The notes under the pieces are model-generated. The model searched no databases, had not been told where the DNA came from, and worked only from the letters and a program-made list of their open reading frames with translations. Both the position numbers and the translations under genes were made by a program. A DNA stretch of 64,000 bases from an uncultured Hyphomonadaceae bacterium (GTDB lineage: Bacteria > Pseudomonadota > Alphaproteobacteria > Caulobacterales > Hyphomonadaceae): NCBI GenBank assembly GCA_913057945.1, contig CAJXOF010000017.1, forward strand, positions 19,732 through 83,731, given 5' to 3'. Below, in pieces: positions 20,186-28,837 of this stretch (its first letter is position 1; each line of letters begins with the position of its first letter).

Positions 20186-20278
20186 ATCAAGGCCCCTTGC
20201 ATTGCGTTCCCAAGACATGGGGACCGCGCCGCCAAAGCCAAGCCTCCCTTGCGCAGCGGAAGGCTCGCAAGAGTTTTT

Positions 20279-21325
20279 CTAGAACCCAACCGGCGCAGGC
20301 AGGCCGCTACTCGACAGGCAGATCGCCTTGAAGCGGCTGCCCATGTCCTTCGGGTCGATCAGCCGCTGGGCATTGTTGAAGATCGCGTCAGCATGGTCAG
20401 GATTGGCCTCGACCAGCTGGTTGAGACGGGCCTGCGCGCCGAGCCCCATCAGGAACATGCCTTGCGGCGTCGGGCCGGCCACATCGAGTCCCATACGGGC
20501 AGCGAGGCGTTGCAAGCGCCCGAAATCGACGTCCACAGTCAAATCCGTTTCGCCCGGCCGGGCGAGTGGGGAGACCTGCTCGCCCTGGCTGAAGGCGCGC
20601 AAACTGTCGCCCGGCGTGGCATCGGCGGGGCCGTAATCAATGAACAGCGCACGCATCGGGGCGGGCCGCGTGAGAAGGTCGGCGACCAGCAGGTCGAAGC
20701 CGATCTGGACCTCTACGGCTTCTGACGTTTCGGCGGCGCCATCGGGCGCGCGCTGCTCGTCGGCGGCAAGCCCGAAGGCAAGCGCTCCGTCCGCATCCAG
20801 CCCGACCACGCATTCGCGCCACTGGCCATCCGCCTTGCGGAACTGGCGGGCGGGCAGGCAGTCGAGATATTCATTGGCGACCAGGATCATCGGCCCGGCG
20901 GGCACGGTCGCGAGCGTATCGGCAAAAGACGGCGCGTAATCGTTGAGGCGCTCGGCCTGCACCTTGCGCAATTCCGGGCTCGGCTCGACGAGGGTGAGCT
21001 TGGCGGCATCGGCAAACTCGCGGCCGCCCGCGACATAGGCGAGGCGCAGCGCATCCGCCATCAGCGTGCCACGGCCGGGACCGATCTCGACGAGATGGAA
21101 GTCGGACGGTGCGCCCATGGCCCGCCATTCATGCACGACCCACAGGCCGATCAGTTCGCCGAACACCTGGCTGACTTCCGGCGCTGTGATGAAATCCGTG
21201 CCAAGGCCGGGGCGGGTCGCATAATAGCCCTGGCTGGCGTCATGCAAGGCAAGCTGCATATAGGTTGAAACCGGGATGGGGCCGCCGGTCTCGATCAGGC
21301 GGGTGAGGCGATCCTTGAGGGTCAT
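20279..21325 (-). CDS. MidA/NDUFAF7-like SAM-dependent methyltransferase
   Basis: A 348-residue protein with the DUF185 signatures: PISVSTYMxLAL-like start, GYYATRPGLGTDFITAPEVSQVFGE, and the SAM motif VEIGPGRGTLM. Eukaryotic NDUFAF7 methylates an arginine in a complex I subunit, and the bacterial role is probably analogous but unproven. It starts 7 bases after the lgt stop; the lgt-DUF185 pair is a recurrent arrangement in alphaproteobacteria. Confidence 0.87.
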   Translation of the reverse strand: MTLKDRLTRLIETGGPIPVSTYMQLALHDASQGYYATRPGLGTDFITAPEVSQVFGELIGLWVVHEWRAMGAPSDFHLVEIGPGRGTLMADALRLAYVAGGREFADAAKLTLVEPSPELRKVQAERLNDYAPSFADTLATVPAGPMILVANEYLDCLPARQFRKADGQWRECVVGLDADGALAFGLAADEQRAPDGAAETSEAVEVQIGFDLLVADLLTRPAPMRALFIDYGPADATPGDSLRAFSQGEQVSPLARPGETDLTVDVDFGRLQRLAARMGLDVAGPTPQGMFLMGLGAQARLNQLVEANPDHADAIFNNAQRLIDPKDMGSRFKAICLSSSGLPAPVGF

Positions 21326-21332
21326 GGCAGGC

Positions 21333-22289
21333 TCAGTTCGAGGTCGCAGGCTTTGGCTTCAGCGCGTTCCAGACCAGCCAGATGCCGCCGATCCACATCG
21401 GGATGGAAAGCAGCTGGCCCATCGTGATCCAGTCCGGCAGGCTGGTCGCGAAACTGTCCGGCATGCGGAAATTCTCGACGATGGTGCGGCCCGCAGCATA
21501 CATCAGCAGGAACAGGCCAGCGACGAGGCCGGGGCGTTTCAGCGCGCCGAAGCGCCAGATCAGGACTGATAGTACAAGCAGCGGCAGCCAGCCTTCCAGC
21601 ACGCTTTCATACAGCTGGCTTGGATGGCGTGCGGTCTCAAATCCGGTGCTGACCCATTCGCCGGTTTCCCAATTATAGGCGGGCGGCGTGGAGCCGCGCA
21701 CATAGCCTTCCGGGAAGACCATGCCGATGGGCGCATCGGTGTGGCGGCCATAGAGTTCGGCGTTCACGAAATTGGCGAGCCGCACGAGGCCGATACCGAT
21801 CGGCGCGACTACGCCGGCAATGTCGCCAATGGAGAGCAAAGACACTTTGCGACTTCGCGCGAACAGGATCAGCGCGATGGTGACGCCCAGAATGCCGCCA
21901 TGAAACGCCATGCCGCCATCCCAGATCTTGAAGATGGTCAGCGGGTTCGCCGCGATCACGTCGAACTGGTAGGGCACCATGTAGAACAGGACATAGCCGA
22001 AGCGTCCGCCGAGGATGATGCCGACAATGATCCAGAACATAATGTCGTCGAGCTGGTCCTTGGTCAGCGGGCTTCTGCCGCCGAACAGGCGCGGGCGCCG
22101 GATCATGGTGCTGGCATACCACCAGGCGAGCGCGATGCCCGCCATGTAGCCGAGCGCGTACCAGCGCAAATGGAAGGTGCCGAGCCCGAGGAAGCCGAGG
22201 TCAATCGACACCAGCGCCGGGCTGACATCCGGAAAGGTCAGCGCCGCGGCGGGCAGAAGGGGTGCGGCGAAGCTCATCATATCCAGCAT
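21333..22289 (-). CDS. lgt: Prolipoprotein diacylglyceryl transferase
   Basis: A 318-residue polytopic inner-membrane enzyme that attaches diacylglycerol to the lipobox cysteine of prolipoproteins, the first step of lipoprotein maturation. FHLRWYALGYMAGI at the N-terminus, the HGG in AFHGGILG, and the signature region GLVRLANFVNAELYGRHTD-like sequence are diagnostic. Several lipoproteins in this window would be its clients. It shares an operon with the MidA-like gene and is divergent from ubiK. Confidence 0.93.
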   Translation of the reverse strand: MLDMMSFAAPLLPAAALTFPDVSPALVSIDLGFLGLGTFHLRWYALGYMAGIALAWWYASTMIRRPRLFGGRSPLTKDQLDDIMFWIIVGIILGGRFGYVLFYMVPYQFDVIAANPLTIFKIWDGGMAFHGGILGVTIALILFARSRKVSLLSIGDIAGVVAPIGIGLVRLANFVNAELYGRHTDAPIGMVFPEGYVRGSTPPAYNWETGEWVSTGFETARHPSQLYESVLEGWLPLLVLSVLIWRFGALKRPGLVAGLFLLMYAAGRTIVENFRMPDSFATSLPDWITMGQLLSIPMWIGGIWLVWNALKPKPATSN

Positions 22290-22373
22290 GCAGCGTCTTT
22301 TCCCTGTATGGATAAGGACCTATCTGTTAGGGGAACCAAACCTGTCCGCCCGATGCCGCGAAGGAGTAGCCGC

Positions 22374-22625
22374 ATGGCCACAACAAATCCACTGCTAGAT
22401 GACATTGCTGGCCTGATGACCGGGGCAATGGGCGCTGCACGGGCCGCGAGCGAGGAAGCGAAGACCGCGGCGCAGGCCCGTGTGAAGGGCCTGATCGCCG
22501 ACATGGACCTGGCGGGGCGTGACGAAGTCGAGGCGCTGAAGACGCTTGCCACCGCGGCGCTGGAGCGCGTCGAGGCGCTGGAAGCGCGTGTTGCCGAGCT
22601 CGAAACGGCTGCAAAATCCAAGTAA
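22374..22625 (+). CDS. ubiK: UbiK family accessory factor (BMFP domain)
   Basis: An 83-residue coiled-coil protein. It starts at an ATG preceded by AAGGAG and ends in a long amphipathic helix (ALERVEALEARVAELE), characteristic of the membrane fusogenic-activity/UbiK family that helps ubiquinone biosynthesis enzymes assemble. A much longer upstream reading frame in the same phase has no support; this start alone has a ribosome site. The gene symbol is by family resemblance. Confidence 0.75.
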   Translation: MATTNPLLDDIAGLMTGAMGAARAASEEAKTAAQARVKGLIADMDLAGRDEVEALKTLATAALERVEALEARVAELETAAKSK

Positions 22626-22754
22626 CGCAACCCACAGACTTTATCTGCCTACCTGTTGATCAGGGTGGACGCAGCGGCGTCGCCGCGTTTCAACGGGGAT
22701 GGCCATTGGGCACGAATCCTGTGTCCATGACTTCAGAAAGAAGGGGAGACTTTC

Positions 22755-23258
22755 ATGAGCCTTGATCTTTCACGCGAAGAATTCGAAGGGATTGATCCGC
22801 TCGACCGCGTCGAAGAGGCGCTCGAAATCGCAGGGTGGCAACACGAACGCGATGAAGAGGGGACGATCCAGGCCGTGGCCGAGACCCGCTGGGGCGATAT
22901 GGGCGCGCTGTTTGCGTTCCGCCCAGAGCCTGCGGCGATCCACTTTTCCGTCACGCTCGACATCAAGCCGGTTGCCGACAAGCGCCGCCAGCTGTCCGAG
23001 CTGATCATCATGGCGAATGAGCGTCTCTGGCTCGGCCATTTCGATTACTGGGCCGATGAAGGCGTCGTGATCTTCCGCTATACCTTCTCCATGATGGACC
23101 GGGACGAAGCCTCTCTGGGCGAGATCCGCTCCACCATCGCGGCAGCGGTGAGCGCTGTGGACCGGTTCGTGCCGGCCTTCAACTTCCTGATCTGGGCCGG
23201 CAAGAGCCCGCGCGAGGCCATCGACGCGGTGATGTTCGAAACCCAGGGCGAAGCCTGA
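22755..23258 (+). CDS. YbjN domain-containing protein
   Basis: A 167-residue protein of the YbjN/DUF1790-type sensory-transduction-like fold, with blocks such as LSELIIMANERLWLGHFDYW and GVVIFRYTF. A clear GGGGAG ribosome site precedes the ATG. The family has no defined biochemical activity. It lies 10 bases upstream of proC, as often seen in alphaproteobacteria, so the two are probably co-expressed. Confidence 0.85.
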   Translation: MSLDLSREEFEGIDPLDRVEEALEIAGWQHERDEEGTIQAVAETRWGDMGALFAFRPEPAAIHFSVTLDIKPVADKRRQLSELIIMANERLWLGHFDYWADEGVVIFRYTFSMMDRDEASLGEIRSTIAAAVSAVDRFVPAFNFLIWAGKSPREAIDAVMFETQGEA

Positions 23259-23268
23259 GCCCCGGCGC

Positions 23269-24078
23269 GTGGCGGGGGCACAATCGATTGTCCTGATCGG
23301 GGCTGGCCGCATGGGCGGCGCCCTCGCATCAGGTTGGCTGTCCGGTCGGGCAAAGCCGAACCTTTCCATCGTCGCGCCGCGCCCGACCCCGCAAGTCCGG
23401 GAATGGGCCGAGGCGGGCCAGATCACGCTGAACCCCGAGCCCGCTCCGGCCGACATTGTCGTTCTGGGCATCAAGCCCCAGCAATTCGCGCGCGCCGCAG
23501 AAGGCGTGAAGGCATTCATTGGCGAGCAGACTCTGGTCGTGTCCGTCATGGGCGGCGTCAAGCTGAGCCAGCTCGAAGACCGGCTCGGCACGCCACACGT
23601 CATCCGCGCGATGCCGAACACACCCGGTTCCATCGGCAAGGGCGTCACGTTGCTGTCGGCGGCCCCATCTCTGGACGCTGCCGACATCGAGGCGGCCCGC
23701 AAGCTGCTCACCCCGCTCGGCCTCGTGGAAGGCCCGATGGACGAGAAAACCATGGTTGCCGCGACCGGCATTTCCGGCTGCGGCCCGGCCTATGTCTTTC
23801 TGCTGGCAGAAGTGATGGCTGAGGCGGGGGAGGCCGAAGGCGTGCCCAAGGACATGGCCGCACGCCTTGCCATCGAGACGATCATCGGCGCGGCGGCCCT
23901 GATGGAGCAATCCGGACAGACTCCGAACGAACTCAGAAAAATGGTCACTTCCCCCGGCGGCATCACCCAGGCCGCCCTTGACATCCTCATGGATGACGGT
24001 GGGATGCCTATCTTGATGAGGAAGGCCCTACGCGCCGCTGTAACTCGCGACCGGGAGCTTTCCAGAGAGCCGGACTAG
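23269..24078 (+). CDS. proC: Pyrroline-5-carboxylate reductase
   Basis: A 269-residue NAD(P)H enzyme for the last step of proline synthesis. The N-terminal Rossmann motif is IVLIGAGRMGGALA, followed by RAMPNTP and the C-terminal signature GMxxxLRKMVTSPGGIT-like sequence. The start is a GTG 10 bases after ybjN, with little Shine-Dalgarno, so coupling to ybjN translation is likely. Length is normal. Confidence 0.93.
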   Translation: MAGAQSIVLIGAGRMGGALASGWLSGRAKPNLSIVAPRPTPQVREWAEAGQITLNPEPAPADIVVLGIKPQQFARAAEGVKAFIGEQTLVVSVMGGVKLSQLEDRLGTPHVIRAMPNTPGSIGKGVTLLSAAPSLDAADIEAARKLLTPLGLVEGPMDEKTMVAATGISGCGPAYVFLLAEVMAEAGEAEGVPKDMAARLAIETIIGAAALMEQSGQTPNELRKMVTSPGGITQAALDILMDDGGMPILMRKALRAAVTRDRELSREPD

Positions 24079-24092
24079 AGGACCACGACCAG

Positions 24093-24731
24093 ATGACGAC
24101 GCAGGCAGGCATACTGGATAAAGGCCTGCTCGCCGCTTTGGGCCTCGCCGCCGATACGCCCTGGGCCGATCTGACGCTCGCGGACATTGCAGGCGCTGTC
24201 GGGATCAATTTGTCCGAGTTTCATGGTCTTGCCGGCAAGGATGACCTTGCCGCACATGCCGATCCCTATTTCGACAAGGCCATGTCGGAAGAGGGGGTAT
24301 CGCGCGACGAGAGCCCGCGTGAGCGCCTGTTCGATGTCATTATGCTGCGTTTCGAAGCGATGGAAGCGCACCGCGCCGGCCTCATGTCCCTGATGACCTA
24401 TCGTGACCGGACGCCGTCGCTCTTGCTCACCCTGCCGCTGGCCCGCAAGCGCAGCGCGGACTGGGCGCTCGTTTCGGCCGGGCTCGACAATCGGTCCGGC
24501 GCGCCGGCCGGGCTGAAATCCGTCGCCATCGGCTATGTGATCGCCAAGGCTGAACGCGCCTGGCGCAAGGAAACCAGCGGAGATTTCGCACTCACCATGG
24601 CCGCGCTCGACCGCGGCCTGCGCGACGCCGAAGACCGCATGAAGCAGCTGCAGCGCTTCACCGGCTGGGGAAAAAATAAAACACGGCAGGACAACACTGC
24701 CGACGAGGAAACGAAACCGGAGGAAACATGA
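24093..24731 (+). CDS. TetR-like / COQ9-like helical protein
   Basis: A 212-residue protein with a TetR-type N-terminal half (LTLADIAGAVGINLSEFHGL) and a C-terminal helical domain resembling the COQ9/TetR-like family found beside proC-ybjN in related genomes. COQ9 members bind lipids in ubiquinone synthesis. Whether this one binds DNA or lipid cannot be told from sequence. The last 25 residues are charged and low complexity. Its stop immediately precedes the next gene. Confidence 0.7.
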   Translation: MTTQAGILDKGLLAALGLAADTPWADLTLADIAGAVGINLSEFHGLAGKDDLAAHADPYFDKAMSEEGVSRDESPRERLFDVIMLRFEAMEAHRAGLMSLMTYRDRTPSLLLTLPLARKRSADWALVSAGLDNRSGAPAGLKSVAIGYVIAKAERAWRKETSGDFALTMAALDRGLRDAEDRMKQLQRFTGWGKNKTRQDNTADEETKPEET

Positions 24732-25814
24732 ATGAGCCGACCAGGCCTCGACGCGGACCCGCTCTCACTCGGAGCGGAATGGTTCAATGCGCTATTTGAA
24801 GAAATCGGCATTGATGCCGAAGTCGCCAGCCTCACCGCGAAATCCATCGGGACCGGCCAGATCGGCGAGAATGTCCGTTTCGTGTTCGACTATGCCCGCA
24901 AGGGCGCGAATGCGCCGGCGACGCTGGTTGGCAAATTTCCATCCGACAGCCCTGAAAGCCTGATGACGGCCAAGCTGCTTGGTCATTATGAGCGCGAAGT
25001 GAAATTCTATCGCACCTTCCCGAAAGTGGCGGGCGTGATTACACCGGCGGCGTTTTACACCGACTATGATGCAGACACGAACCGGTTTGCCCTGATCATG
25101 GAAGACATGGCGCCCTCCGAGCAGGGCGACCAGCTGCAGGGGTGCAGCGTGGCCGAAGCCGAGCGGGCGCTGTCGGCGGCGGCCGTGCTGCATGCGGCGC
25201 ACTGGAATGACCCGTCGCTCGACAATTATGCCTGGTTGCAGGGCAGTGAATTGGCCCCGCCGCCCGCACTTGGCCCGGAAGCGGTGTCCGGCCTGTGGCA
25301 GGGCTTCAAGGAGCGGTATGGTAAAAGGCTGGAGGCGGCCGACATCCTTGTAGGCGATGCCTATGCGGCCGCACTCCCGGCCTGGAGCGAGGGCTATGAT
25401 GGCCCGCACGCGCTGACGCACAATGATTTCCGGCTCGACAATATGCTGTTTGGCACCGAGTCCGCCCCCAAGCCACTGGCTGTCGTGGACTGGCAAACGG
25501 TCGGCAAGGGCGCCCCGGCGGGGGATGTTGCCTATTTCATCGGCGCGGGCCTGACTCGCGAGGACCGGCCCAGGCATGAGCAGGCATTGCTCAGCTATTA
25601 TCATGCCCGTCTGACGGAAGAGGGCATCACCGATTATTCGTTCGATGAGCTCTACCGGCATTATCGCTGGTTCAGTTTCTATGGAATGTCGGTGGCCTTC
25701 GGGGCGGCGATGCTGGTGAAACAGACCGAGCGGGGCGACGAGATGTTCCTCACCATGTTGCGCCGTCATGCGGGTCAGGCACGGGACAATGACGCGCTGG
25801 CATTGCTGGCGTAA
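24732..25814 (+). CDS. Phosphotransferase-family protein (APH/ecdysteroid-kinase-like)
   Basis: A 360-residue kinase-like protein. The catalytic Brenner motif is THNDFRLDNMLFG (H-N-D then N), and the metal-binding aspartate lies in AVVDWQTVG. An N-terminal lobe binds nucleotide. Such proteins phosphorylate small hydroxylated molecules or act in acyl-CoA metabolism; the substrate here is unknown. A GGAGGAAAC ribosome site overlaps the end of the upstream gene, showing translational coupling. Confidence 0.83.
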   Translation: MSRPGLDADPLSLGAEWFNALFEEIGIDAEVASLTAKSIGTGQIGENVRFVFDYARKGANAPATLVGKFPSDSPESLMTAKLLGHYEREVKFYRTFPKVAGVITPAAFYTDYDADTNRFALIMEDMAPSEQGDQLQGCSVAEAERALSAAAVLHAAHWNDPSLDNYAWLQGSELAPPPALGPEAVSGLWQGFKERYGKRLEAADILVGDAYAAALPAWSEGYDGPHALTHNDFRLDNMLFGTESAPKPLAVVDWQTVGKGAPAGDVAYFIGAGLTREDRPRHEQALLSYYHARLTEEGITDYSFDELYRHYRWFSFYGMSVAFGAAMLVKQTERGDEMFLTMLRRHAGQARDNDALALLA

Positions 25815-26024
25815 TCCGGTTGTAAATTATATTTTCTGTAATGAATCCAGCTGATTCCCGGCGATTGTCCCGGCCCGGTACAGCTTTACAAACATTCTTC
25901 TAACCGGGGGAGTGAAACTGACGAGGTCGCTTATGCCTCGGCTTAAAACCCACACTGTATGTTGGATGACATGGCGCCCGGAGAAGCCGGGCAGTCCTGT
26001 CACGACAACAAGAATGGTGTGGAC

Positions 26025-26297
26025 ATGGAACAGCACAATGCACGTAACCTCAGCGTCCCGGGCCCGGATGGCCAGATGCTGACCCTGGCGGATCTTCCGT
26101 CACCCAACATTTCCCGTTGGGTCACTCGTCGCAAGGCTGAAGTCGTTGCAGCAGTTTCCGGCGGTCTTCTGACCCGCAAGGCAGCCTGCGATCGCTACAG
26201 CCTGAGCGACGAAGAATTCGAGACCTGGGAGAAGCTTTACTCCCGTCACGGAACCAAGGGTCTGCGGACCACCCGTCTGCAGCAATATCGCCGCTAG
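26025..26297 (+). CDS. sciP: CtrA inhibitor SciP (DUF1153)
   Basis: A 90-residue helix-turn-helix protein. ADLPSPNISRWVTRRKAEVVAAV and the SDEEFETWEKLYSRHGxKGLR-type C-terminus match SciP, which in Caulobacter binds CtrA and DNA to block CtrA-dependent transcription in early G1. I chose the ATG at 26025 because it gives the family length; longer reading is unsupported. As in Caulobacter it lies just upstream of the fliF-fliG-flbE-fliN cluster, and ctrA itself is only 4.5 kb away. Confidence 0.93.
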   Translation: MEQHNARNLSVPGPDGQMLTLADLPSPNISRWVTRRKAEVVAAVSGGLLTRKAACDRYSLSDEEFETWEKLYSRHGTKGLRTTRLQQYRR

Positions 26298-26309
26298 GAC
26301 GGTTTACGG

Positions 26310-26331
26310 TTAACGGAATCCTTTCCGTTAA
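26310..26331 (+). promoter_or_regulatory. Inverted TTAA half-sites enclosing a GANTC site, upstream of fliF
   Basis: TTAACGGA (26310-26317) and TCCGTTAA (26324-26331) form a perfect inverted repeat. A GAATC methylation site (GANTC) lies at 26316-26320, partly in the left arm. TTAA(C) half-sites are what CtrA binds. It sits 13 bases after the sciP stop and 73 before fliF, so it could equally be a sciP terminator, although there is no proper T-run. Confidence 0.5.
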
Positions 26332-26403
26332 ACACAAATTTACACGCCAGCGCCTATCAATGGTCCTGAATGCCGGAAATGTACCCGGCACCGGGAGTTG
26401 CTG

Positions 26404-27081
26404 ATGGACCACAGGCTTGCGAAATTCCAAGGCAGCGCGATGCTCTCCACACGAGCAGTCGCGCTGTTTGCGCTTGTGATCGCAGGCGTGCTGGGCAGCT
26501 GGCGTGCCAGCGACCTGTTCACCCAGCCGGTTGAGGCTTGGGTGCCGGGCTCCGCCGTCGAGGCCTCCCTGATGGGCATCCTCGAACCTGTGGCCGGCAA
26601 GGGGAACATCCGCCTGTCGGTAATGGGCGATGGCAGCTCTGGCCGGTCGGTCCTGATCCTGCTGGCCTCCGATGCGAGCGAGACTGCTCCCACCCTGCAA
26701 CGCCTCGCAATGTCGGCCATCCTGCTCTCGCCGGAAGCCGGTGACCAATTGATCATCGAACAAGCCGATTTTGCGCGCGGCGTCGCCGGGCGCCCCGATG
26801 CAGCCGGCTGGACCGAACTTGGGCTCTATGCGCTGCTCTGCGGCCTGCTGGCCTGGGTCGGGTTTCGCGCTCCGCTTGAGGCCGCGCCGGAAGGCAAGGG
26901 CGCTGGTGCGCCTGACGAGCGAAAGCCCGCGCGCGCCGAGTCTACAGATATCATTCCTGGCCCCAAGCTTCGTCCTGTTCGCCAACCTGACCCGGATGCC
27001 GCGTCCTTGGTCCGGAAAGACCCGGCCCGTACAGCCTCGATCCTGCGCAGCTGGATGCGCGGTGAAGGAGACGCCGCATGA
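26404..27081 (+). CDS. fliF: Strongly shortened flagellar MS-ring protein FliF
   Basis: A 225-residue protein in the fliF position. It has a first membrane segment (about 14-32), a short periplasmic part resembling the RBM3/C-terminal ring module (52-124, with the spacing VEASLMGILEPVAGKGN and ILLSPEAGDQLIIEQADF), a second membrane segment (138-154), and a cytoplasmic tail ending ASLVRKDPARTASILRSWMR, the typical FliG-binding helix. Usual FliF is about 530-560 residues, so RBM1, RBM2 and the beta-collar are absent. The upstream gene ends about 100 bases before, leaving no room for the missing part. Its stop overlaps the fliG start (ATGA). Confidence 0.8.
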   Translation: MDHRLAKFQGSAMLSTRAVALFALVIAGVLGSWRASDLFTQPVEAWVPGSAVEASLMGILEPVAGKGNIRLSVMGDGSSGRSVLILLASDASETAPTLQRLAMSAILLSPEAGDQLIIEQADFARGVAGRPDAAGWTELGLYALLCGLLAWVGFRAPLEAAPEGKGAGAPDERKPARAESTDIIPGPKLRPVRQPDPDAASLVRKDPARTASILRSWMRGEGDAA

Positions 27082-28007
27082 GCGCGCTGGCGATTGCCCG
27101 TCCGAGCGGTACTGCCGGCCTCGCCCGGTCCGCCCGTCTGATGCGCGCGCTTGGCCCGGAAGCCGCCCCGGTCTGGAACGAATTGAGCCCGCAGGAAGCC
27201 CGCGCCCTGTCGGCGGCGATGGACGCGCTCGAAGATGATCTTCGCGATGAGGCAGACACGCTGGCGAGCTACAAGCAGGCGCATGAGCGCACCGGCGCGC
27301 AAGCCGCGTCCGACGCGCCGGTCTGGGCGAAAGTGTCCGACATGGAAACACGCGACCTGTTGCAACTGGCGCAAGGCCAACACCCCCAGGCGCTTGCCCT
27401 GATGCTGTCGCGCCTGGATGGCAAGGCCTCTGCACGCCTCCTGAAAGCCATTGAGAAACCTGTTGCCGTCGACGTGATGCAACGCCTGCTGCATCTCGGC
27501 CCTGCCCATGCCAGCGCAATCGCCGCCCTTGAAGCCTCTGTATCGGCCTGGATGACAAGTGCTGCGCCAGCTGCGCGCACCGGGGGCCATGAAGGCGTCG
27601 CCCGCATCTTCGACCGGATGGACAGCCGCGCGGAGCAGAGTCTCTTGTCTGCGCTCGAATCCGCCGTGCCGGGAGCCGGCGAGCGGGTCCGCGCGCTGAT
27701 GTTCACCTTTGATGATCTCGCCCATCTCGACGCCGGCGGCCTGCAGACCTTGCTGTCTGCTGCGGATCGGACGCGCCTGACCTATGCGCTGAAAGGCGCC
27801 CGCGAGGAAACCCGCGCGGCTTTCTTCCGCAACATGACGCAACGCGCCGGCGAATTGCTGCGCGAGGAAATCGACATGCTCGGCGCGGTGCGCCGCAGCG
27901 AGATCGAGACTGCCCGGATGGAACTGGTCGATCTGGCCCGTGCCCTGATTGAGCGCGGAGATATTCGCGCCGGACGCCCGCAAGACGAGGACGAACTCGT
28001 CGAATGA
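27078..28007 (+). CDS. fliG: Flagellar motor switch protein FliG
   Basis: A 309-residue cytoplasmic switch protein. The middle domain holds GQHPQALALMLSRLDG (equivalent to the EHPQ motif), and the C-terminal torque domain ends LREEIDMLGAVRRSEIETAR...DLARALIERGDI. It bridges the FliF tail to FliM/FliN and contacts the stator. The N-terminal domain is divergent, which fits co-evolution with the shortened FliF. It overlaps fliF by 4 bases and flbE by 4 bases. Confidence 0.88.
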   Translation: MSALAIARPSGTAGLARSARLMRALGPEAAPVWNELSPQEARALSAAMDALEDDLRDEADTLASYKQAHERTGAQAASDAPVWAKVSDMETRDLLQLAQGQHPQALALMLSRLDGKASARLLKAIEKPVAVDVMQRLLHLGPAHASAIAALEASVSAWMTSAAPAARTGGHEGVARIFDRMDSRAEQSLLSALESAVPGAGERVRALMFTFDDLAHLDAGGLQTLLSAADRTRLTYALKGAREETRAAFFRNMTQRAGELLREEIDMLGAVRRSEIETARMELVDLARALIERGDIRAGRPQDEDELVE

Positions 28008-28408
28008 TCCATCGCGCCGTCAAATCCGTGACCCCTTTCGATTTCCGCAGCGATTTCAGCGCGCGCGCGCCGGCCCCGGTCGAGATCGACCCGCCCGTGA
28101 AACTGACCACGCCGGAATTGCTGGACATGCTGGCCGAAGCCCGGGCCGAAGGTGCCGCCTCCGTACGGACGGAAGAGGCCCGCGCGGAGACCGAACGCTT
28201 GCAAGGCGTCACGAATGCGCTCAACGAGGCGCTCGCCAATCTCGTGGCGCTGACCGGCCATCTGGAGGCCTGCGCGTATGACGAGGGTTTCAGTGACCGG
28301 GCCCATGCGTTAATAAGGGCTACAGCCCGTACCATTCTCGACGGGCAGGGCGATCTGTTCGATGCCCAGCAATCCCTGAAGCGTGTTGCACCTGAAGGAA
28401 AGCCATGA
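28004..28408 (+). CDS. flbE: FlbE/FliH-like flagellar assembly protein
   Basis: A 134-residue protein between fliG and fliN, the place of flbE (a FliH homologue) in Caulobacter. The N-terminus contains TPFDFRSDFS, followed by a helical, Ala/Glu-rich stretch typical of FliH-type stalks. The C-terminal V-ATPase-E-like part is short or missing compared with the usual length of about 200. It would regulate the FliI export ATPase. The call rests mainly on position and the N-terminal block. Confidence 0.65.
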   Translation: MIHRAVKSVTPFDFRSDFSARAPAPVEIDPPVKLTTPELLDMLAEARAEGAASVRTEEARAETERLQGVTNALNEALANLVALTGHLEACAYDEGFSDRAHALIRATARTILDGQGDLFDAQQSLKRVAPEGKP

Positions 28409-28671
28409 CTGATTCTGCCAATCCCGCGCTGAAGAAAAGCCTGATGGATGTGCCTGTCCGGGTGGATGTGGTTCTCGGCGAAATGCGCATGCCGATCGAG
28501 GAATTGATGGCGATGGCCGAAGGCGACATCGTGGCGCTGGAGCGCCACACCGATGAGCCGGTCGATATCTACCTGTCGGATCGCCTGATGGCGCGGGGCA
28601 AGCTGGTCATTGCCGATGGCCAATTGGGCGTGACCCTGTCGGAAATCATCGACGATCGCGCTGCTGCCTGA
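28405..28671 (+). CDS. fliN: Flagellar motor switch protein FliN
   Basis: An 88-residue SpoA-domain protein: DVPVRVDVVLGEMRMPIEELMAM, then GDIVALERHTDEPVDIYLSDRLMARGKLVI, the canonical FliN sequence forming the lower C-ring. It is near the minimum length because the variable N-terminal extension is absent. It overlaps flbE by 4 bases. No flbD (sigma-54 activator) follows, unlike Caulobacter. Confidence 0.93.
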   Translation: MTDSANPALKKSLMDVPVRVDVVLGEMRMPIEELMAMAEGDIVALERHTDEPVDIYLSDRLMARGKLVIADGQLGVTLSEIIDDRAAA

Positions 28672-28735
28672 CATTCAGGCAAATATCATTAAATCCCTGC
28701 AACACCGTCCAATTCCTAACGGAAGAAAGGAAGTT

Positions 28736-28757
28736 GTTAACCTTTCACGGTGTTAAC
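28736..28757 (+). promoter_or_regulatory. Paired GTTAAC motifs upstream of flhF
   Basis: GTTAAC at 28736-28741 and again at 28752-28757, 16 bases apart start to start. Each contains a TTAA(C) CtrA half-site, but the spacing is wider than the TTAA-N7-TTAA consensus. They lie 80-100 bases before the flhF start and probably mark its promoter. Confidence 0.4.
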
Positions 28758-28837
28758 TGCCTCCAACGGAAGCATGTCCTGCCGGCCTATTGGGGTGGCA
28801 ATCGGCGGGGTGATCAACACAAAGGGAACATGCAGAC

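Noticed and set aside
21624..22373. Long in-frame extension upstream of ubiK
   Set aside because: It is antisense to lgt, and the only ribosome site belongs to the ATG at 22374.
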